Shown: piece after piece, positions 35,444 through 47,245 of the stretch
Numbering within the stretch: the stretch's first letter is position 1
Layout: each line of letters starts with the position of its first letter
Assembly: GCA_000507305.1 (NCBI GenBank)
Contig: DF240848.1
Location: forward strand, 1-64,000
Reading direction: 5' to 3'
DNA: 64,000 nucleotides
Source of the DNA: Breviolum minutum Mf 1.05b.01
Taxonomy: Eukaryota > Sar > Dinophyceae > Suessiales > Symbiodiniaceae
Made by a program: the position numbers and the translations under genes
Notes under the pieces: model-generated
The model's database searches: none
What the model was told of the DNA's origin: nothing
Seen by the model: only the letters and a program-made list of their open reading frames with translations

Positions 35444-35557
35444 GTTGCACTTCTGCGCGGAGGCTACGCAAGGCTTGAGCCACACACAACTCCTCAGTGT
35501 GGCATCCTTTGGTTTGGGTAGGGATCCTCAATGGCAGAGTTCAAGTTGCTTCTTGGG
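35444..35557 (+). pseudogene. KS exon: C-terminal SFG.G motif, frame-broken
   Basis: After GTTGCAG one frame reads VALLRGGYARLEPHTT, the strand before the end of KS. The expected closing motif, SVASFGLGRDPQWQ (compare VSSFGFGGTNAH), is in another frame a few codons on. The Asn-Ala-His end is also changed. Confidence 0.65.
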
Positions 35558-35725
35558 GATGCGTATGAGAGTGTCTTTTTTCTCTATATCACTATAAGCT
35601 GTGTACTACCCGTATGATATTATTGAGATTATTTTAGTATCTATTTCTCTATCTCTATTTCTATCTTCATCTATGTCTACATACTTACACTCTCTCTCTC
35701 TCTCTATGTCTAGACCGGCCTCTTC

Positions 35726-35760
35726 AAGAGCTGTCACATACATATTGAGTGACAGCTCTT
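35726..35760. other. Perfect 11-bp hairpin
   Basis: AAGAGCTGTCA and TGACAGCTCTT flank a 13-base loop. It lies between the KS-like gene and the intronless gene. It could form an RNA stem or be the core of a small element. Confidence 0.75.
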
Positions 35761-36320
35761 GTGGGCATTCAATTCCAAGTGATCTGCAGTTCGCCTTGAT
35801 CTGCAATTGCGGTGTGTAGCTGCCAAAGGCAACCACGGACTTTTTTCCACTTTTTTGGCGACCAAAACATCTGAAGCCGAGGCTGCAACTGCCAGCATTT
35901 GATTTCAGTGAAACAACATCGAAAGGCTGGGATTGTGAAACGGGACGAATCTCTAGGGGTTTCTTTGTTTGGCATTGTAGATGTGAGTTCTTCCCCACTG
36001 TTGACATTGTAGTTGGCCAGTTGGCTACTCCCCCCTTTCCAGGCACCCAAAAAAGCGAAGTTATCTTGGTGTCCCACACCGACGCAGCAGAAGGTTCGCT
36101 GGTTTTTTCCTAGCTGCAGGGCTGGTTCAATCCGTGGAAAGTGGGAGGGATGTAAAACGTCATGATAAACAGCTGGTAAATAGTAAGATAAGCTGAAACC
36201 TACCAACCTCGCTCGGTGCAGGCAGGATTGGACAGCTGTTTGCAGTATTTGCTTTCAAGGGAGCTAGTTTTTCTTGGACCGCCAAAGGTGCGGTCAAGTT
36301 GTCTGTCTGGGGCTGGCGGC

Positions 36321-38699
36321 ATGGGCTGCACATGCAGCAAGACTGCATCTCAGCCCGGCTACAATTTCACCTTGCTGGAGCACCGTCAGTCACGAAGGAG
36401 GAATGTTTTTCAGAGACTAGACCAGGGAGAAAAATTATCTGCGGTGCTGCAGCAACTCCACGCGCAAAGGATGAAAGCTCAGACATCTCAAGATGTAGCA
36501 AGCAGTAGTCCAAGTTCAGGTTCAGGTGCTAGCAAGCAGTCTGCGGCCCCACTGGATCAGCACAACTCAGGTAGTCCAAGTGGTGCCGTGTGTGACTTGG
36601 AAATGCCACGTTTCACGCCTGATCAGCTTGAGGGTCTTGAAGAAGGTCTTGACTTAACACGCTGGCTTTTCTGCACCACCTGCGCAGCAAGCATCCCGGA
36701 AACATGGCAGAGGGAGCTGTGTGGCGTGAGTTTGCAGCTGAAGACAAAGCTCAGGGACCCTCACTTCGTAGCCAAGCGCTGCGACTTGGACAGCTCTGGC
36801 GACTTGGATATTCATGAGCTGAAACAGGCAACACGGGCCTTCGGCGTGGAGTTGCCCAGGGGGTTGATGCAGGAGCTGATGGCAGGTGAGGGCTGCATCA
36901 GCAAGGGACGCTTTGCCGAGATCGTGGCCAAGCCACCACCAGAAGCCGAGAAGATTGTGCCGACAATCCCCCACTCCTTGCGGGGCATGGCGTTGGGACA
37001 GCTGCAGCATCTGGAGAACTTGTTCATCACATCTGGTTGGCTGCCTGCACAGTGCAACGCTTTCAACATTAAACATGCGGCGGCCATCTCCCAGAAGAAT
37101 AAATTCCATCAAGCAGCAAACTTGTATGCCATGGACAGCTACGTGGTCACTCCCATGACCAAGCCTGGCAGCTGTTCAGCCCGAGATGAGGATGCTACTT
37201 GTAGTGTGCCGCCAGCAGATCATGAGACTTCATTCTCAGAACTGGTGAACCCACATGGTCTCGTCGTGCACTGCTTTGTCTCCCACTACTGGGGTCACTT
37301 GTTCAGTCAGACCATCACAGCACTGCGAAGATGGGCAGAGATGAATTTTCAGCAGATGGGCACTCAGTGCCCAAAATCTGCAGTGTTTTGGATCTGTTTG
37401 TTTGCCTTGAATCAGCATGCTGTCGCAGATGAAGTTGGTACGAGCCCTATGCAAGGGCCATTCAATGCAGCCTTGGCGCAGGCAAAAGCTGGTGCAGTCA
37501 TGGTGCTTGATGAGGAGATCAATCCTTTTAACCGGCTTTGGTGCTTGTTTGAAATTTCTCGCTTGAAAGACCTTAAGCAACCCTTTGAACTGATTTGTGA
37601 CATGGGTTCCCTTTCAAAGCCTGAGAGTTTGTCAGCCGGTCAAGCTGACCCTGCTGCAGTGGAAAGCATGTTGCAGGCAACCTGTGAGGCTTTATGGGAA
37701 GTGTCAGCGGCAAACGCGCAGGCCTCAGTGAACGTAGACATGCTCTGCATTTGGGAGGAGATTGCAGACCCAGGTCAACGAGAGGTCCTGAAGAGGTGTA
37801 GGCCAAAATTGTTGAGGGTTGGAATGAAAGAAAAATCACCGTGGAAGGCAGCTACAAGATACCGTTTTACAGAATTTGACCAGCACATACAGTCGTTGCT
37901 TTCGACTGCTCTGCTGCAGTTCTACTTAGACCAGAATCATTACAACGCAGCGGCCAGATGCTGCGAGCATGGAGCTTGCTTCAACGCAGAACAATTTGCA
38001 GAGATAAATGCAAAAGTTGTTGAGGACGAACGGACCATTTGGCTAAACCGCTGCCTGACATGCAATTCACAAGACCATCGCTTGGGAACAGTTCAACTTC
38101 TGCTGCAGTCTGGAGCTGAAGCCACAAATGAGGCATTTCTCGCCGCTGCTTGTGGTGGCCAGGTTGCAGTGGCAAAAGTGCTGTTGGACCACAATGCAGA
38201 TATGGCAGCTGCTGACAACACTGGTAAAACTGTGCTGATGCATGCAGCTTTTGGTGGCCATGAGGCTCTGGCGAAAGAGCTGTTGGACCACGGTGCAGAT
38301 GTGGCAGCTGCTGCCAACACTGGTCATACTGCGCTGATGCTTGCTGCTGTCAATGGCCATGAGGCTCTGGCGAAAGTGCTGTTGGATCATGGTGCAGATG
38401 TGGCAGCTGCTGACAACAATGGTGCTACTGCGCTGATGCTTGCTGCTCGTAGCGGCCATGAGGCTCTGGCGAAAGTGCTGTTGGACCACGGTGCAGATGT
38501 GGCAGCTGCTGACAACGATGGCACAACTGCACTTATGCTTGCTGCTTCTCGTGGCCATCAGGCTGTGGTTAAAGTGCTGTTGGACCACGGTGCAGATGTG
38601 GCAGATGTTTATCCAGGTTGGAACACGGAGAGTGCGCTGATGTTTGGTTCTGATCTTGGCGCAGAGGTTGTGGTAAAGATGCTGGAGGACTTTGACTAG
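36321..38699 (+). CDS. Intronless EF-hand / TIR-like SHYWG / ankyrin repeat protein
   Basis: A 792-residue single-exon protein. I chose the ATG at 36321 over the in-frame ATG at 36216 because it yields MGCTCSK, a classic N-myristoylation plus palmitoylation signal; membrane attachment is inferred. A Ser/Gly-rich linker covers about residues 55-90. A canonical EF-hand loop DLDSSGDLDIHE lies at about 155-166, so Ca2+ binding is likely. The TIR-like domain runs from about 315 to 520, with CFVSHYWGHLFSQT (about 318), SAVFWICLFALNQH, GAVMVLDEEINPFNRLWCLF and the Glu of WCLFE (about 410). Tandem 33-residue ankyrin repeats cover about 590-785 (TALMLAA..GHEALAKVLLD), ending near FD. It is GC-richer than its neighbours and has no introns, unlike the related gene at 9.08 kb; a retroposed origin is likely. 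The role is unknown; membrane-tethered, Ca2+-regulated signalling is an inference. Confidence 0.92.
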   Translation: MGCTCSKTASQPGYNFTLLEHRQSRRRNVFQRLDQGEKLSAVLQQLHAQRMKAQTSQDVASSSPSSGSGASKQSAAPLDQHNSGSPSGAVCDLEMPRFTPDQLEGLEEGLDLTRWLFCTTCAASIPETWQRELCGVSLQLKTKLRDPHFVAKRCDLDSSGDLDIHELKQATRAFGVELPRGLMQELMAGEGCISKGRFAEIVAKPPPEAEKIVPTIPHSLRGMALGQLQHLENLFITSGWLPAQCNAFNIKHAAAISQKNKFHQAANLYAMDSYVVTPMTKPGSCSARDEDATCSVPPADHETSFSELVNPHGLVVHCFVSHYWGHLFSQTITALRRWAEMNFQQMGTQCPKSAVFWICLFALNQHAVADEVGTSPMQGPFNAALAQAKAGAVMVLDEEINPFNRLWCLFEISRLKDLKQPFELICDMGSLSKPESLSAGQADPAAVESMLQATCEALWEVSAANAQASVNVDMLCIWEEIADPGQREVLKRCRPKLLRVGMKEKSPWKAATRYRFTEFDQHIQSLLSTALLQFYLDQNHYNAAARCCEHGACFNAEQFAEINAKVVEDERTIWLNRCLTCNSQDHRLGTVQLLLQSGAEATNEAFLAAACGGQVAVAKVLLDHNADMAAADNTGKTVLMHAAFGGHEALAKELLDHGADVAAAANTGHTALMLAAVNGHEALAKVLLDHGADVAAADNNGATALMLAARSGHEALAKVLLDHGADVAAADNDGTTALMLAASRGHQAVVKVLLDHGADVADVYPGWNTESALMFGSDLGAEVVVKMLEDFD
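38115..38615 (+). repeat. Tandem 99-bp ankyrin coding repeat
   Basis: Within the gene, units of 99 bp recur about five times with high nucleotide identity. The phrase GTGCTGTTGGACCACGGTGC recurs, as does GCAGATGTGGCAGCTGCTGA. This indicates recent expansion or gene conversion. Confidence 0.9.
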
Positions 38700-41000
38700 T
38701 TGTAGAGTTGTAGCCAATTGCTTCAGTATCTAATTGAATCTTGTGGATGCTCAAGTTTGGGGAAAAGGAGTGCAAAGCTGAGCCACTCGGTCTGAAGACA
38801 GGTTTCTAGATAGATCGTTTACTTGTGCTGGGTGCATGTGCATGTGTCATCACATTCCCATTTCAGGCCATTAAACAAAGGCGAGTGCTGTGACTGAATC
38901 ATGAAGTTGTACAGAATGTGAAGTGTTTTTCATAGTTTTTCTATTTCGCAGCGCTTTCGGAGCATGTTCTTGTGACAAAAACCTCTCAAATCTAGAACAG
39001 GCCATTTCATAAAGGAGCTCTTTTTTTAAGCCGTCAACAGTATTACTTTGATACTTATCTTTTTTCTAGGCGAGTTTGCAAGGAAAAAACTGCACGGAAC
39101 TGGTGTTTCAGACTTTGTGTGAGTAGATTTTTGGGAAGATTTCTGCAGATATTTAATCATGTACATATAAGCATATCTATATATTTACAAAGGTAAAAGA
39201 TGATATTCAGTGAGATGGTGATCATATGTGCAACAATCTAGCAATGTATATGAAGACACATACATTATATACACATAAATCATGACTTGCTGATATATTT
39301 TTGGGGCTGGTCTTATGCCAGCCTCCTGCAGAAAGCTGGCAGGATGTGCTGATGGTCATCTCTGGATACTATCTCATTGGATCTGTGACAGCATGGAAGG
39401 ATGGCATCTTGATGGAAGCTCATAAGGACTGGTTGTAACCGTGTGCCATGAGTGTAGCTGAAACAGCCCAATAGGATCCCACCTCGTTGAGGAGGATCCA
39501 ACCTTGTTCTTCTGCTTGCTGACCATTCCCCAGAGTGGCTGGGGGACCTTGGGTGGTTTTTTGGAACAGAAGTTGCATGACTTCATCAACTAATGGAGGT
39601 TGTTCGACTATGAAGGATCTCGTGTACAGGTAAGGTATGCCATTATGCCATATGACATATGTGATGTACATTTGTACAAAACCTATTGTTTCTAATATCG
39701 TGTCTGTCAAGATACCAAAAGTTTTGCTGAAGAATCATGTCGTCAACATTCCACGGAGATGAGCCAAAGGCTTATAGAAGAGGTCCAGAAACGGTTCACC
39801 AGACTGTGGATGTTTTTCAGTTCAAAATCTTGAGAGGATTGCAGCTTCATAGGCTCACATTCTCAAGTCAAAGTGAAGAAATCTCCGCTTTCAAGTAGGG
39901 TTTCTTTGGTGAGAAAATGACCTTGACCTTGTTGTGAAGGTCAGGGGCCAGTTTTTTATTTTTGGTAGCTTAGATGCAAGAAAATCCAAGGCTGGCACAA
40001 GTTTCAACTATGGATTGATCAAGATCCAGAGCGTGTGGGGAGACTTTTGGGAAGGGTCTGATTGGGGAAAGAAGGGGAGCTGCTTCTTAGGAGCCACAAC
40101 AACAAATGACTCTTAGGATGGTGAGATGAAGTGTTATTTCTTGTTGGAAAGATACCGACATCCAACAATTCACTTTTTTCTTGATGGACATTTGGAGGTG
40201 TGGATCGTTTCATGATCTGGCAAAAGTGAGGGTTGCGGATCAGCTTTGTAGAAAATCAATGGTTGCTCGGAGAAAACCCACGAAGTAAATTGGTTGATCA
40301 CAACAGTACATATGAAGTATATATAATTGGTTCCTTGAATTTTTCCAAAAAACCTGTGGTGCACAACAATGCGTTTTTCCATTTGAACATGGACTATCCG
40401 TGATTCAAAATCTGTGATCCCACAAACCCCAGCTGGCCAAACATGACTCCACTTTTTCCTTTCGAAAGAGGATCTTTGGAAAAATTGAAGATCATGGATT
40501 CGGCAAGTCACCCATATTTACCTCGCAAAAAACGTGGGCCTTAGATAAACCTGTTTGAGGTATCAGTTATTTCTGAAGTATCGAAACCATGCTCCAATCT
40601 ACTGTACACACACTGGAAATTTAGCATGGATACTAAGAATGCTAGACAGGTGGAAATCTGCAACTCCTTTTCTTGAATCTGACTTTGGGGTATTGGTCCA
40701 AATTGTAGCCATTGTAGCCACATGATCACTCTCAGCATATAAGTCATAAGAAGAAATTTCATCCCTGAAAAGTGCAAATGGGATCCAAAGAAATGATGGG
40801 CAAAGTTTTTGAAGATCCGTTTTTGTTAGGGATAGAATAGGCCAACTGCCATCAACCTGTCTCCTTGATTCCTCCCGCACCAGATAGGTGTTCTCCCGGA
40901 AGCATGGAACTTGAGATTTTCCTGGAAAAGGAAACGTCATTTTCCAAGCCTCCTCTCTTTTTTGGTTCCAGCCATTATATGGTTTTTTATTCGTATGTGT
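38700..41000. other. Downstream region without a recognised gene
   Basis: AT-rich stretches near 39.15-39.3 kb and several short open frames on both strands. No domain motif is seen. Confidence 0.45.
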
Positions 41001-43490
41001 GGATTAATCCAACTAAATCTATCTGTATTTCACCAGGTGTTTAACATCCATGTTTTCTACGCATTCCTGAAAGAATGCTTGTTGAGGATTTTCTACCACG
41101 GGTTGGATTCCGGATTTTGCTGACGTGACAGGTGCTTCATCCACCCTTGGGCTGTGAAACTTCGGAGTCTGCCGTCTTAGGACCAGAGGCTTGTGACAGG
41201 CCGGGTCTTTTGCGGGTGAAACGATGCAAAGTTAATGATGGGTAGAAGGTATACCAAAATTGACATTGATATCATTCATATCTTCAATTTTGTTTTGATG
41301 AATTGGTCTATTGATATTGGTTTGTCTTCAATTTCCCAAGATTTAGGATGTTTTTTTTTTTGGGTGAACAGCGGGTGAAATGGATGAATTGAGGTGAGGT
41401 TTTGTTTTTTGATATGGCTATGTGTTGTTCTCCGATGTATTCATCATACCGCAACTATAATTGAACTTCATGTGGCCCCTGCCCAAAACTAGCGATCCAT
41501 TTGTGGCCACAAAGTGATCATGTTGGGGGACACCCCAGAAGAGCTATACTCATTGGCAAGATGAATGGCCACAATTTCCTTGCCAAAATCTAATCAGAAT
41601 GAATTGCTTCACTCCATCCCAAAAGCTTCACATGGAACTTGAAAAAATGGATGGAAGATCGCCGGAAACCTCTACCAGCATCCCTTTTGTAGGGAATCCC
41701 TATACAAGCCCCAAAACGGTGTAGGGAATGCCATTGTCCTCCGATTTTCTTGGTTAGGCAAATGAGTTGGAAGGTCATTGGTACACCTGGAGATCGCGTG
41801 GAGATCAGGCAATTTTGGGGTTTGGGGCGGTTTGGAAACAAGTAACCAGGAGTTGTCGCTGTTTTGTTTTGTTGTTGGGGAGGGTTTTGTTGCTGAAAAT
41901 TCCTGGATTTTTGGACGTTGCACCTGTTTTTTTGTTTGCAGCCAGGAGGTTTGAAAGATCATTTTTTTTCCAAAACCAATGCCAGTTTTCGATTCAAATC
42001 AACAAACATGGGAGCCGCAAACGGATTTCAATTCTTCCAGATTTTTTAGTTTTTACAAGCAAACGGGATGCGTCAAGGTGAAAGGTGTGCTTCCAAAATT
42101 CAGGAAATTCTCTACCCAACTTGACAATTTCCAGAAACACACATTTTTTTTGTGGACACATCCTTTAAATTTGGTGGTACACATCACCCCAAAAAAGCAA
42201 ACGACTGGAAACTTAACAATCATGAAGCTTTGGTGGCCAGATATGAAGCCACGGCCTAGGCTTCAAGTGAATGGGAGGTACAAGCGAGTGTCATGGCAGA
42301 AGGTGACTCGCCATTCCGGGAATGATGGCTGGTCAACCTACCCCCAACTTACGGGCCTCGGCCTCAGAAATAAGCGCTTTAAAAAGGCCATTATTTCTGG
42401 AAGGGGGTACATTTGGGGGTAGGTTGACGAGCCATGAGGAAAGGGATACAAATGGGGCTGAATAATTTCATTGGGGTTGGTTGTGGCGTTTCAAGCAGAC
42501 ATGTAAGAACCACATGTTGAGTTTCACGGTAGGTTTTCATCGATTTTTGAATAACTTTCGATCTTAGATTACTCCGAGGGTAGAAGTTGTGGGCGATGGT
42601 TTGCTTGGGAAAACACTGGACAAACCACTGAAGGCAATGTTATAGGCCTTTTGGGCTTTCGCAAACCGAAACACCTTGATATTCTAAACTGGCTTTTGAC
42701 GCTATATCTTTTTGCTTTGAAGACATGCATAAAGCTTTCATCATCTACACATGCATATATATATATATACTTCTATACTGTAATAGAAAACAATGCACAT
42801 ACAGTAGGCGAATAGTTTACGTTTGTATGCATCTTTCTTGATGTAGAATCTTGAATCTACACACCCTTGGGAAACCTTCAACCCTGTTTGACAAACTTAG
42901 GTGTCCTTGACGCCTCTACCAGAAGCACCTCAAAACCTAAGCACCTTGGACCTTTGGATCGGTGGGTGCGGGGCTTGTGAATCATGATGCAAAGTTACTA
43001 GATTTCATCAAGCAAATTGATGTTTGATTTGAATCCTCTCAATCTGATGAAAATGTAGTGTTTACATTTTGGATGGCTAAACAAATCAATTCGTTGAAGA
43101 ATGGTAAGAGTCAGTTTTCGAAAGCTTTTGTTGGTCAAAACACAGTTTTCCAGGTATCCTTGGCGATCACAACTTCTGGTCCTTTGAAGCCATGATGGCC
43201 ACTGAAACGGACCCTTGGAAAAGCCGGTGAAGCCGCAGATGGTTCCGTATTTTCTTGATAGGAACAGCAAAAACACAGATAATATCTATATAGGCCCCCA
43301 AAAGAAATTGATTTGCTTTGGAATGATAAAACAACAAGCAAGCAAACATCACCTTTTCCTTAGCCTTGTTGATGATCTGCGCTGGATAAACATGAACATG
43401 AACATGAGAAACTTCAAGACTTTTGTGCCTCGGAATATTTTTGAAGAACGCACGTTGACGTGTTGGCTACTAACCGGGGGCCCTCCTCTC
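41001..43490. other. Non-coding region with weak exon-like pieces
   Basis: VFNIHVFYAFLKECLLRIFY at 41038-41097 follows a CAG and could be an exon. The 147-codon open frame at 41979-42422 is low-complexity and overlaps a foldback element, so I do not treat it as a gene. Confidence 0.35.
42325..42435. mobile_element. Foldback/MITE-like element
   Basis: ATGGCTGGTCAACCTACCCC..AA and its inverted partner TTGGGGGTAGGTTGACGAGC..CAT form 23-bp ends with one mismatch. Inner sequences (CAGAAATAA / TTATTTCTG) pair as well. Length about 111 bp, no coding capacity. Confidence 0.75.
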
Positions 43491-43493
43491 TAA

Positions 43494-43641
43494 GGATGGC
43501 ATTTTTGAAGCGCAAATCAAGTTGCTGAAGGAGAAGAGCAACTTTCAAATCTTTTGCGATGAAGACTTTGAGCAGGGCTTCTATCCCGTCCCTTTGGATG
43601 AAGCAAAAAGATGTCTATCCAAACACATGTCGGGTCGTTGA
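43494..43641 (+). CDS. Unassigned exon-like segment
   Basis: Reads DGIFEAQIKLLKEKSNFQIF, then CDEDFEQGFYPVPLDEAKRC and LSKHMSGR with TGA. Strongly protein-like codon pattern, no family recognised. Confidence 0.5.
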
Positions 43642-44563
43642 TTTCGATTATTGGACAAACGGGGTTTGCAACACATGTATTAACATTGTGGGGTTTTTAA
43701 ACATCAAATGGAGGGACATCTAAATTGACTGCTATTTTTTTGGTGATGTTTCAGGTGGACATTTCTCGCAACCTTCTGACACATGCTTGAGGCTTCAGAC
43801 GCGGCGGAGATTGGAATTCCAGGTGGGGCTTAGGGGCAGCTTCCCCCAAAAATCTGATGCCTCCGGCCTCCAAGCCTTTTTAAGTCTAAGAAATCTTCGT
43901 AAATTTTCTGCTTCGAGAGTTCAACTGAGAAAAGCCATTTTCTTGTAGGGGAACATTTCTCCAAAAACTTGTTCAGGTGATTATCAGAAGAGTTGACTAA
44001 AGCCAGTCCAAAACGAGTCCACTTTTCGATGCTCTTTGTTGGGGCCAGGGGACGGTGAATGGTGGATGCTGGATACGAATGTTTGGATCTCAAGGGCAAA
44101 AGGGCAGAATGTGCGTCTCTGGAAACTTTGGATGGATGCATTTAAGAAAGTTGGGGAACAAATCATAGGACAGTTTTGGAGATTGTGATGTTTGTTTTGG
44201 CCGACCAAGACGCAGTTTTGTTGAACTCTTTTTTTAGCTGCCTTTATTGGCTCACACGTGTTTTCTCCCGACGGTACCAACGGTGTCGGGAAAGCTAGAA
44301 CTTGCCCAAAACAATCTATCCTGGCTGAAGATTTTACAAATTCAGTTTTTGTATCTTTTTAAGTTGGATTTTTGATCCAAGAAATTCAAAAAACCATCGA
44401 CATCCTGGACTGAAACTCCTGCCCACCTGGTTGAAACACTAGGTTGAAGGAGAGGTGAATAGAGTCCAAAACCCCGAAGCAAAACACAACTCCCCCCAAA
44501 ACTAGCTTCGCAGACATCGCATCTGAAAAAACCAAGCCCTTTTTCAAAAAAAGTTAAAGTACA

Positions 44564-44660
44564 CTCCGGTAAACCAACATAGCAATGAAAATTCCACCAT
44601 TTGTAGATGTATTTCCTATTGGAAAAGGTGGCTTTTCATTGCTATGTTAGTTTACCAGAG
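44564..44660. mobile_element. Foldback/MITE-like element with 34-bp arms
   Basis: Left arm CTCCGGTAAACCAACATAGC..AATGAAAATTCCACC and right arm GGTGGCTTTTCATTGCTATG..TTAGTTTACCAGAG are inverted repeats with about four mismatches around a 28-bp centre. Confidence 0.82.
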
Positions 44661-44684
44661 GGTTTTCCAATTAGTCCTTCCAGA

Positions 44685-44818
44685 TGAACTCATGGACAGC
44701 TGACGTTGATGGGGCTTTTGAGGCCATCGTTGGTCCAGATGACCGAGGAGATGGACAACACTTTCATCTTCTTGGAGAGGTTGGTGATGTCTACAGCTCC
44801 TTGAGTTTGAGCTTTTAG
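44685..44818 (+). CDS. Unassigned exon-like segment
   Basis: One frame reads NSWTADVDGAFEAIVGPDDR then GDGQHFHLLGEVGDVYSSL. Another frame is also open. Function unknown. Confidence 0.3.
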
Positions 44819-44899
44819 AAAACACTTGAGGTTGGGGGTGAACAAAAATGATGATGTTTTTTTTTTGGATGTGACAATTGAATGGCAAGAATTGCAAAG

Positions 44900-47190
44900 G
44901 TTTGAAGATTCATTTGGGATTTGGCAATTTCGGAAAAGTACTCGGGTTATAAAGGAAGTTTGGGAAAGGTGCTTTACACGTATCGTTGTTGTTCCAGTCT
45001 TGCATAGCCATGAGTCTTTTAGGAAACAGTTTCAGAATGCGTAATCCAGGCAGAAAGTGAATGATGAACTGCGTTCCATGAATTGTGTCAATGGTTAACC
45101 TTGTTTGAAAATTAGTTAGCTAACAAAGTGTCAACAAGTGGGTTTTAATGGCCAGGAGGGGGGAAATTGGAGTGCCTCTCAAACATCACAGCTCTTTTTT
45201 GGGTTTCTCCCAAGGAGTCGTCTTTGATACGTTGCTTGGATGGAGAAGATGAAACGGTTTTCACGGGATTTCCGAAGTGTGTAACAGAGACTGCAAGCCC
45301 AAAGTTTAACAGCTCGCCCCCGGAAAAAAATCCTATCCCAAAAGAAAAGGATCGTTGTTTCTTGTGGTTTAACCAGATTTTTTTTCTGACCTAATGTGGA
45401 GATTCAAATCTCTGGCCTGATTGAAGCCTCTTTCTTGCTGCTACAGGGGCTGCGTGAGATTTGAAGACTGCATCCACCCTAGTCCTCAACATGTTGAGCT
45501 TTAGAACTATCAAAAGGTCTGTCTCTCCCTACACTTTCCGGATCTTCGTCATCCACGAAGATCCGGGTTTCATCACATCATTTCACTTCCTGGCAGCAGG
45601 TTCCACCCTGGCCTCACCCAATTGAATTTCCCAGTTGATCCCAACTTGAGGTTTAATGAGGTCACCCCAAAGTTGCTCAGGATTCGCCGGAGCTTAAGTT
45701 GGCAGCGCTCCCATTCAAGTCCTGTAGACTTCGAGGAGGTTCGTTTCAAAATGTGGGGGGGGGGAATTTGGCAGGTGAAAGAAGCAGCACCTTATCTACC
45801 TCCCCAGAAATAGTAGATGCTTTCACAGATAGGCCTTGTGAATTTTCATTTTCCACTCGTGGTACTAGGATACAAACAAATCTGCACACCAAACCCAAGA
45901 AAGTTGCAAATATCGGAACCTGATGTCCCCCGTCAAAAATATTCGACAGAACCAGAACGCAGCCTCCTATCGCTCTCCTCTCCAAAGAGTGGTACATAGA
46001 GTATGTATATATATATATACATACATAATATACATACAGATACATACATTACCCAAAGTGAAAAGAACATCCACCCATACAACGAAGATTCTGTTGTCAT
46101 CCAAAAATTTGGTCCTCATAACTCATGTTTTTCTCGATGTCTGGGGGAGTTCCACTTTTTCACTCCAACCGCTATGGCCAGGTGTGGAGGTCTCAAAAGT
46201 ACTTCGTGGTAGGATCCTGGAACAACTTTCAGAACTGCCAGGCGACATTTGGGAAACGTGTTTTTTCTTCTCACGTCTATGGTGGTTGAAGATTTATAAA
46301 TTTCATCTTGTCACAAAATCTTCTCACATGGGTCATTTAGCAGGGGAAGATTGTTCAATGATCAAACCTTGAAACTGAGGGTGAATTCGTGTGATTCACC
46401 CAGAATCTGTTAGTTCTTGGAGATCCTCTTTTTGTGACATCAATGTCCGAGCTAAGTTTGAAGTTGGAATATATATATATAATATATATATATATCTCTA
46501 TATAGAGGGTTGAAAAGAAGCTTCAGAACTTTCACACCACAGAAGCCATCATCATCAGCATGTTTCCTCACTAATGACTCAATGTTGGCGAAATATCTGA
46601 ATTTTGGGCCAACTTGCCCCACGAAGGAACCAAGTCTCCCTGCTAGGAGATGATTTCCAACAACGAAGGGTCGTCTGCGAGTTGGTCTGTCGAAGACACT
46701 TGGACGGCGATTTTTGTGGATTTTTTTACATGGAAGTCCAACTTCCCCCGGAAAAAAACTCTCTTTGGAAAGTATGGTATTGATGGAAGAAACCCCAAAC
46801 CACCACCTGGGATGTATAAAACCCTGTAAAAAATGGGATATTTACCATATCTGGTGCAGGATTTCTTTCATCACCACTACCACCTTGTGGCGTGTGCACC
46901 AAACCAGCTACACCATCATGTTGGTGGCAAACTATGGGCCGTAGGAGGTGAATAAGACAAACTTCTCATAGCAGAATGAGAGGGATCATCAAATATTATG
47001 TATTGTTTCTAATATATTAATAAGTTATAGGTATTTGCTGTACATTATGAACTTCTCGATGTCACTTGTACTTGATACATATCTAGTACCTTTGGTCATT
47101 TTTTAAGAACTTTAAAAGATACTATCTTTTCGTGTGTCTCTTTTACCTCCCCAACACAGAGCAGCCTTAAGGTGCAAATGGTCAATGATG
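44900..47190. other. Region with no recognised gene
   Basis: Includes AT dinucleotide tracts near 46.0 and 46.47-46.5 kb. Short open frames only. Confidence 0.45.
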
Positions 47191-47245
47191 TTGAGACTTT
47201 TCAGATCTTGGTCAGTGGTATCTTTGCCTGCAACAAAAACTAGCT

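Noticed and set aside
35601-35712. CT-rich repeats (TATCTCTATTTCTATC, CTCTCTCTCT) as a possible promoter element
   Set aside because: Ordinary simple-sequence DNA; no evidence of promoter function.
36242-36260. Possible spliced-leader relic (GTATTTGCTTTCAAG) before the intronless gene
   Set aside because: Only about 9 of 15 bases match the leader end; no better than chance.
38067-38717. A 216-codon minus-strand frame
   Set aside because: It is the antisense of the ankyrin repeats of the + strand gene.
41979-42422. A 147-codon open frame on the + strand
   Set aside because: Not protein-like in composition and overlaps an inverted-repeat element.
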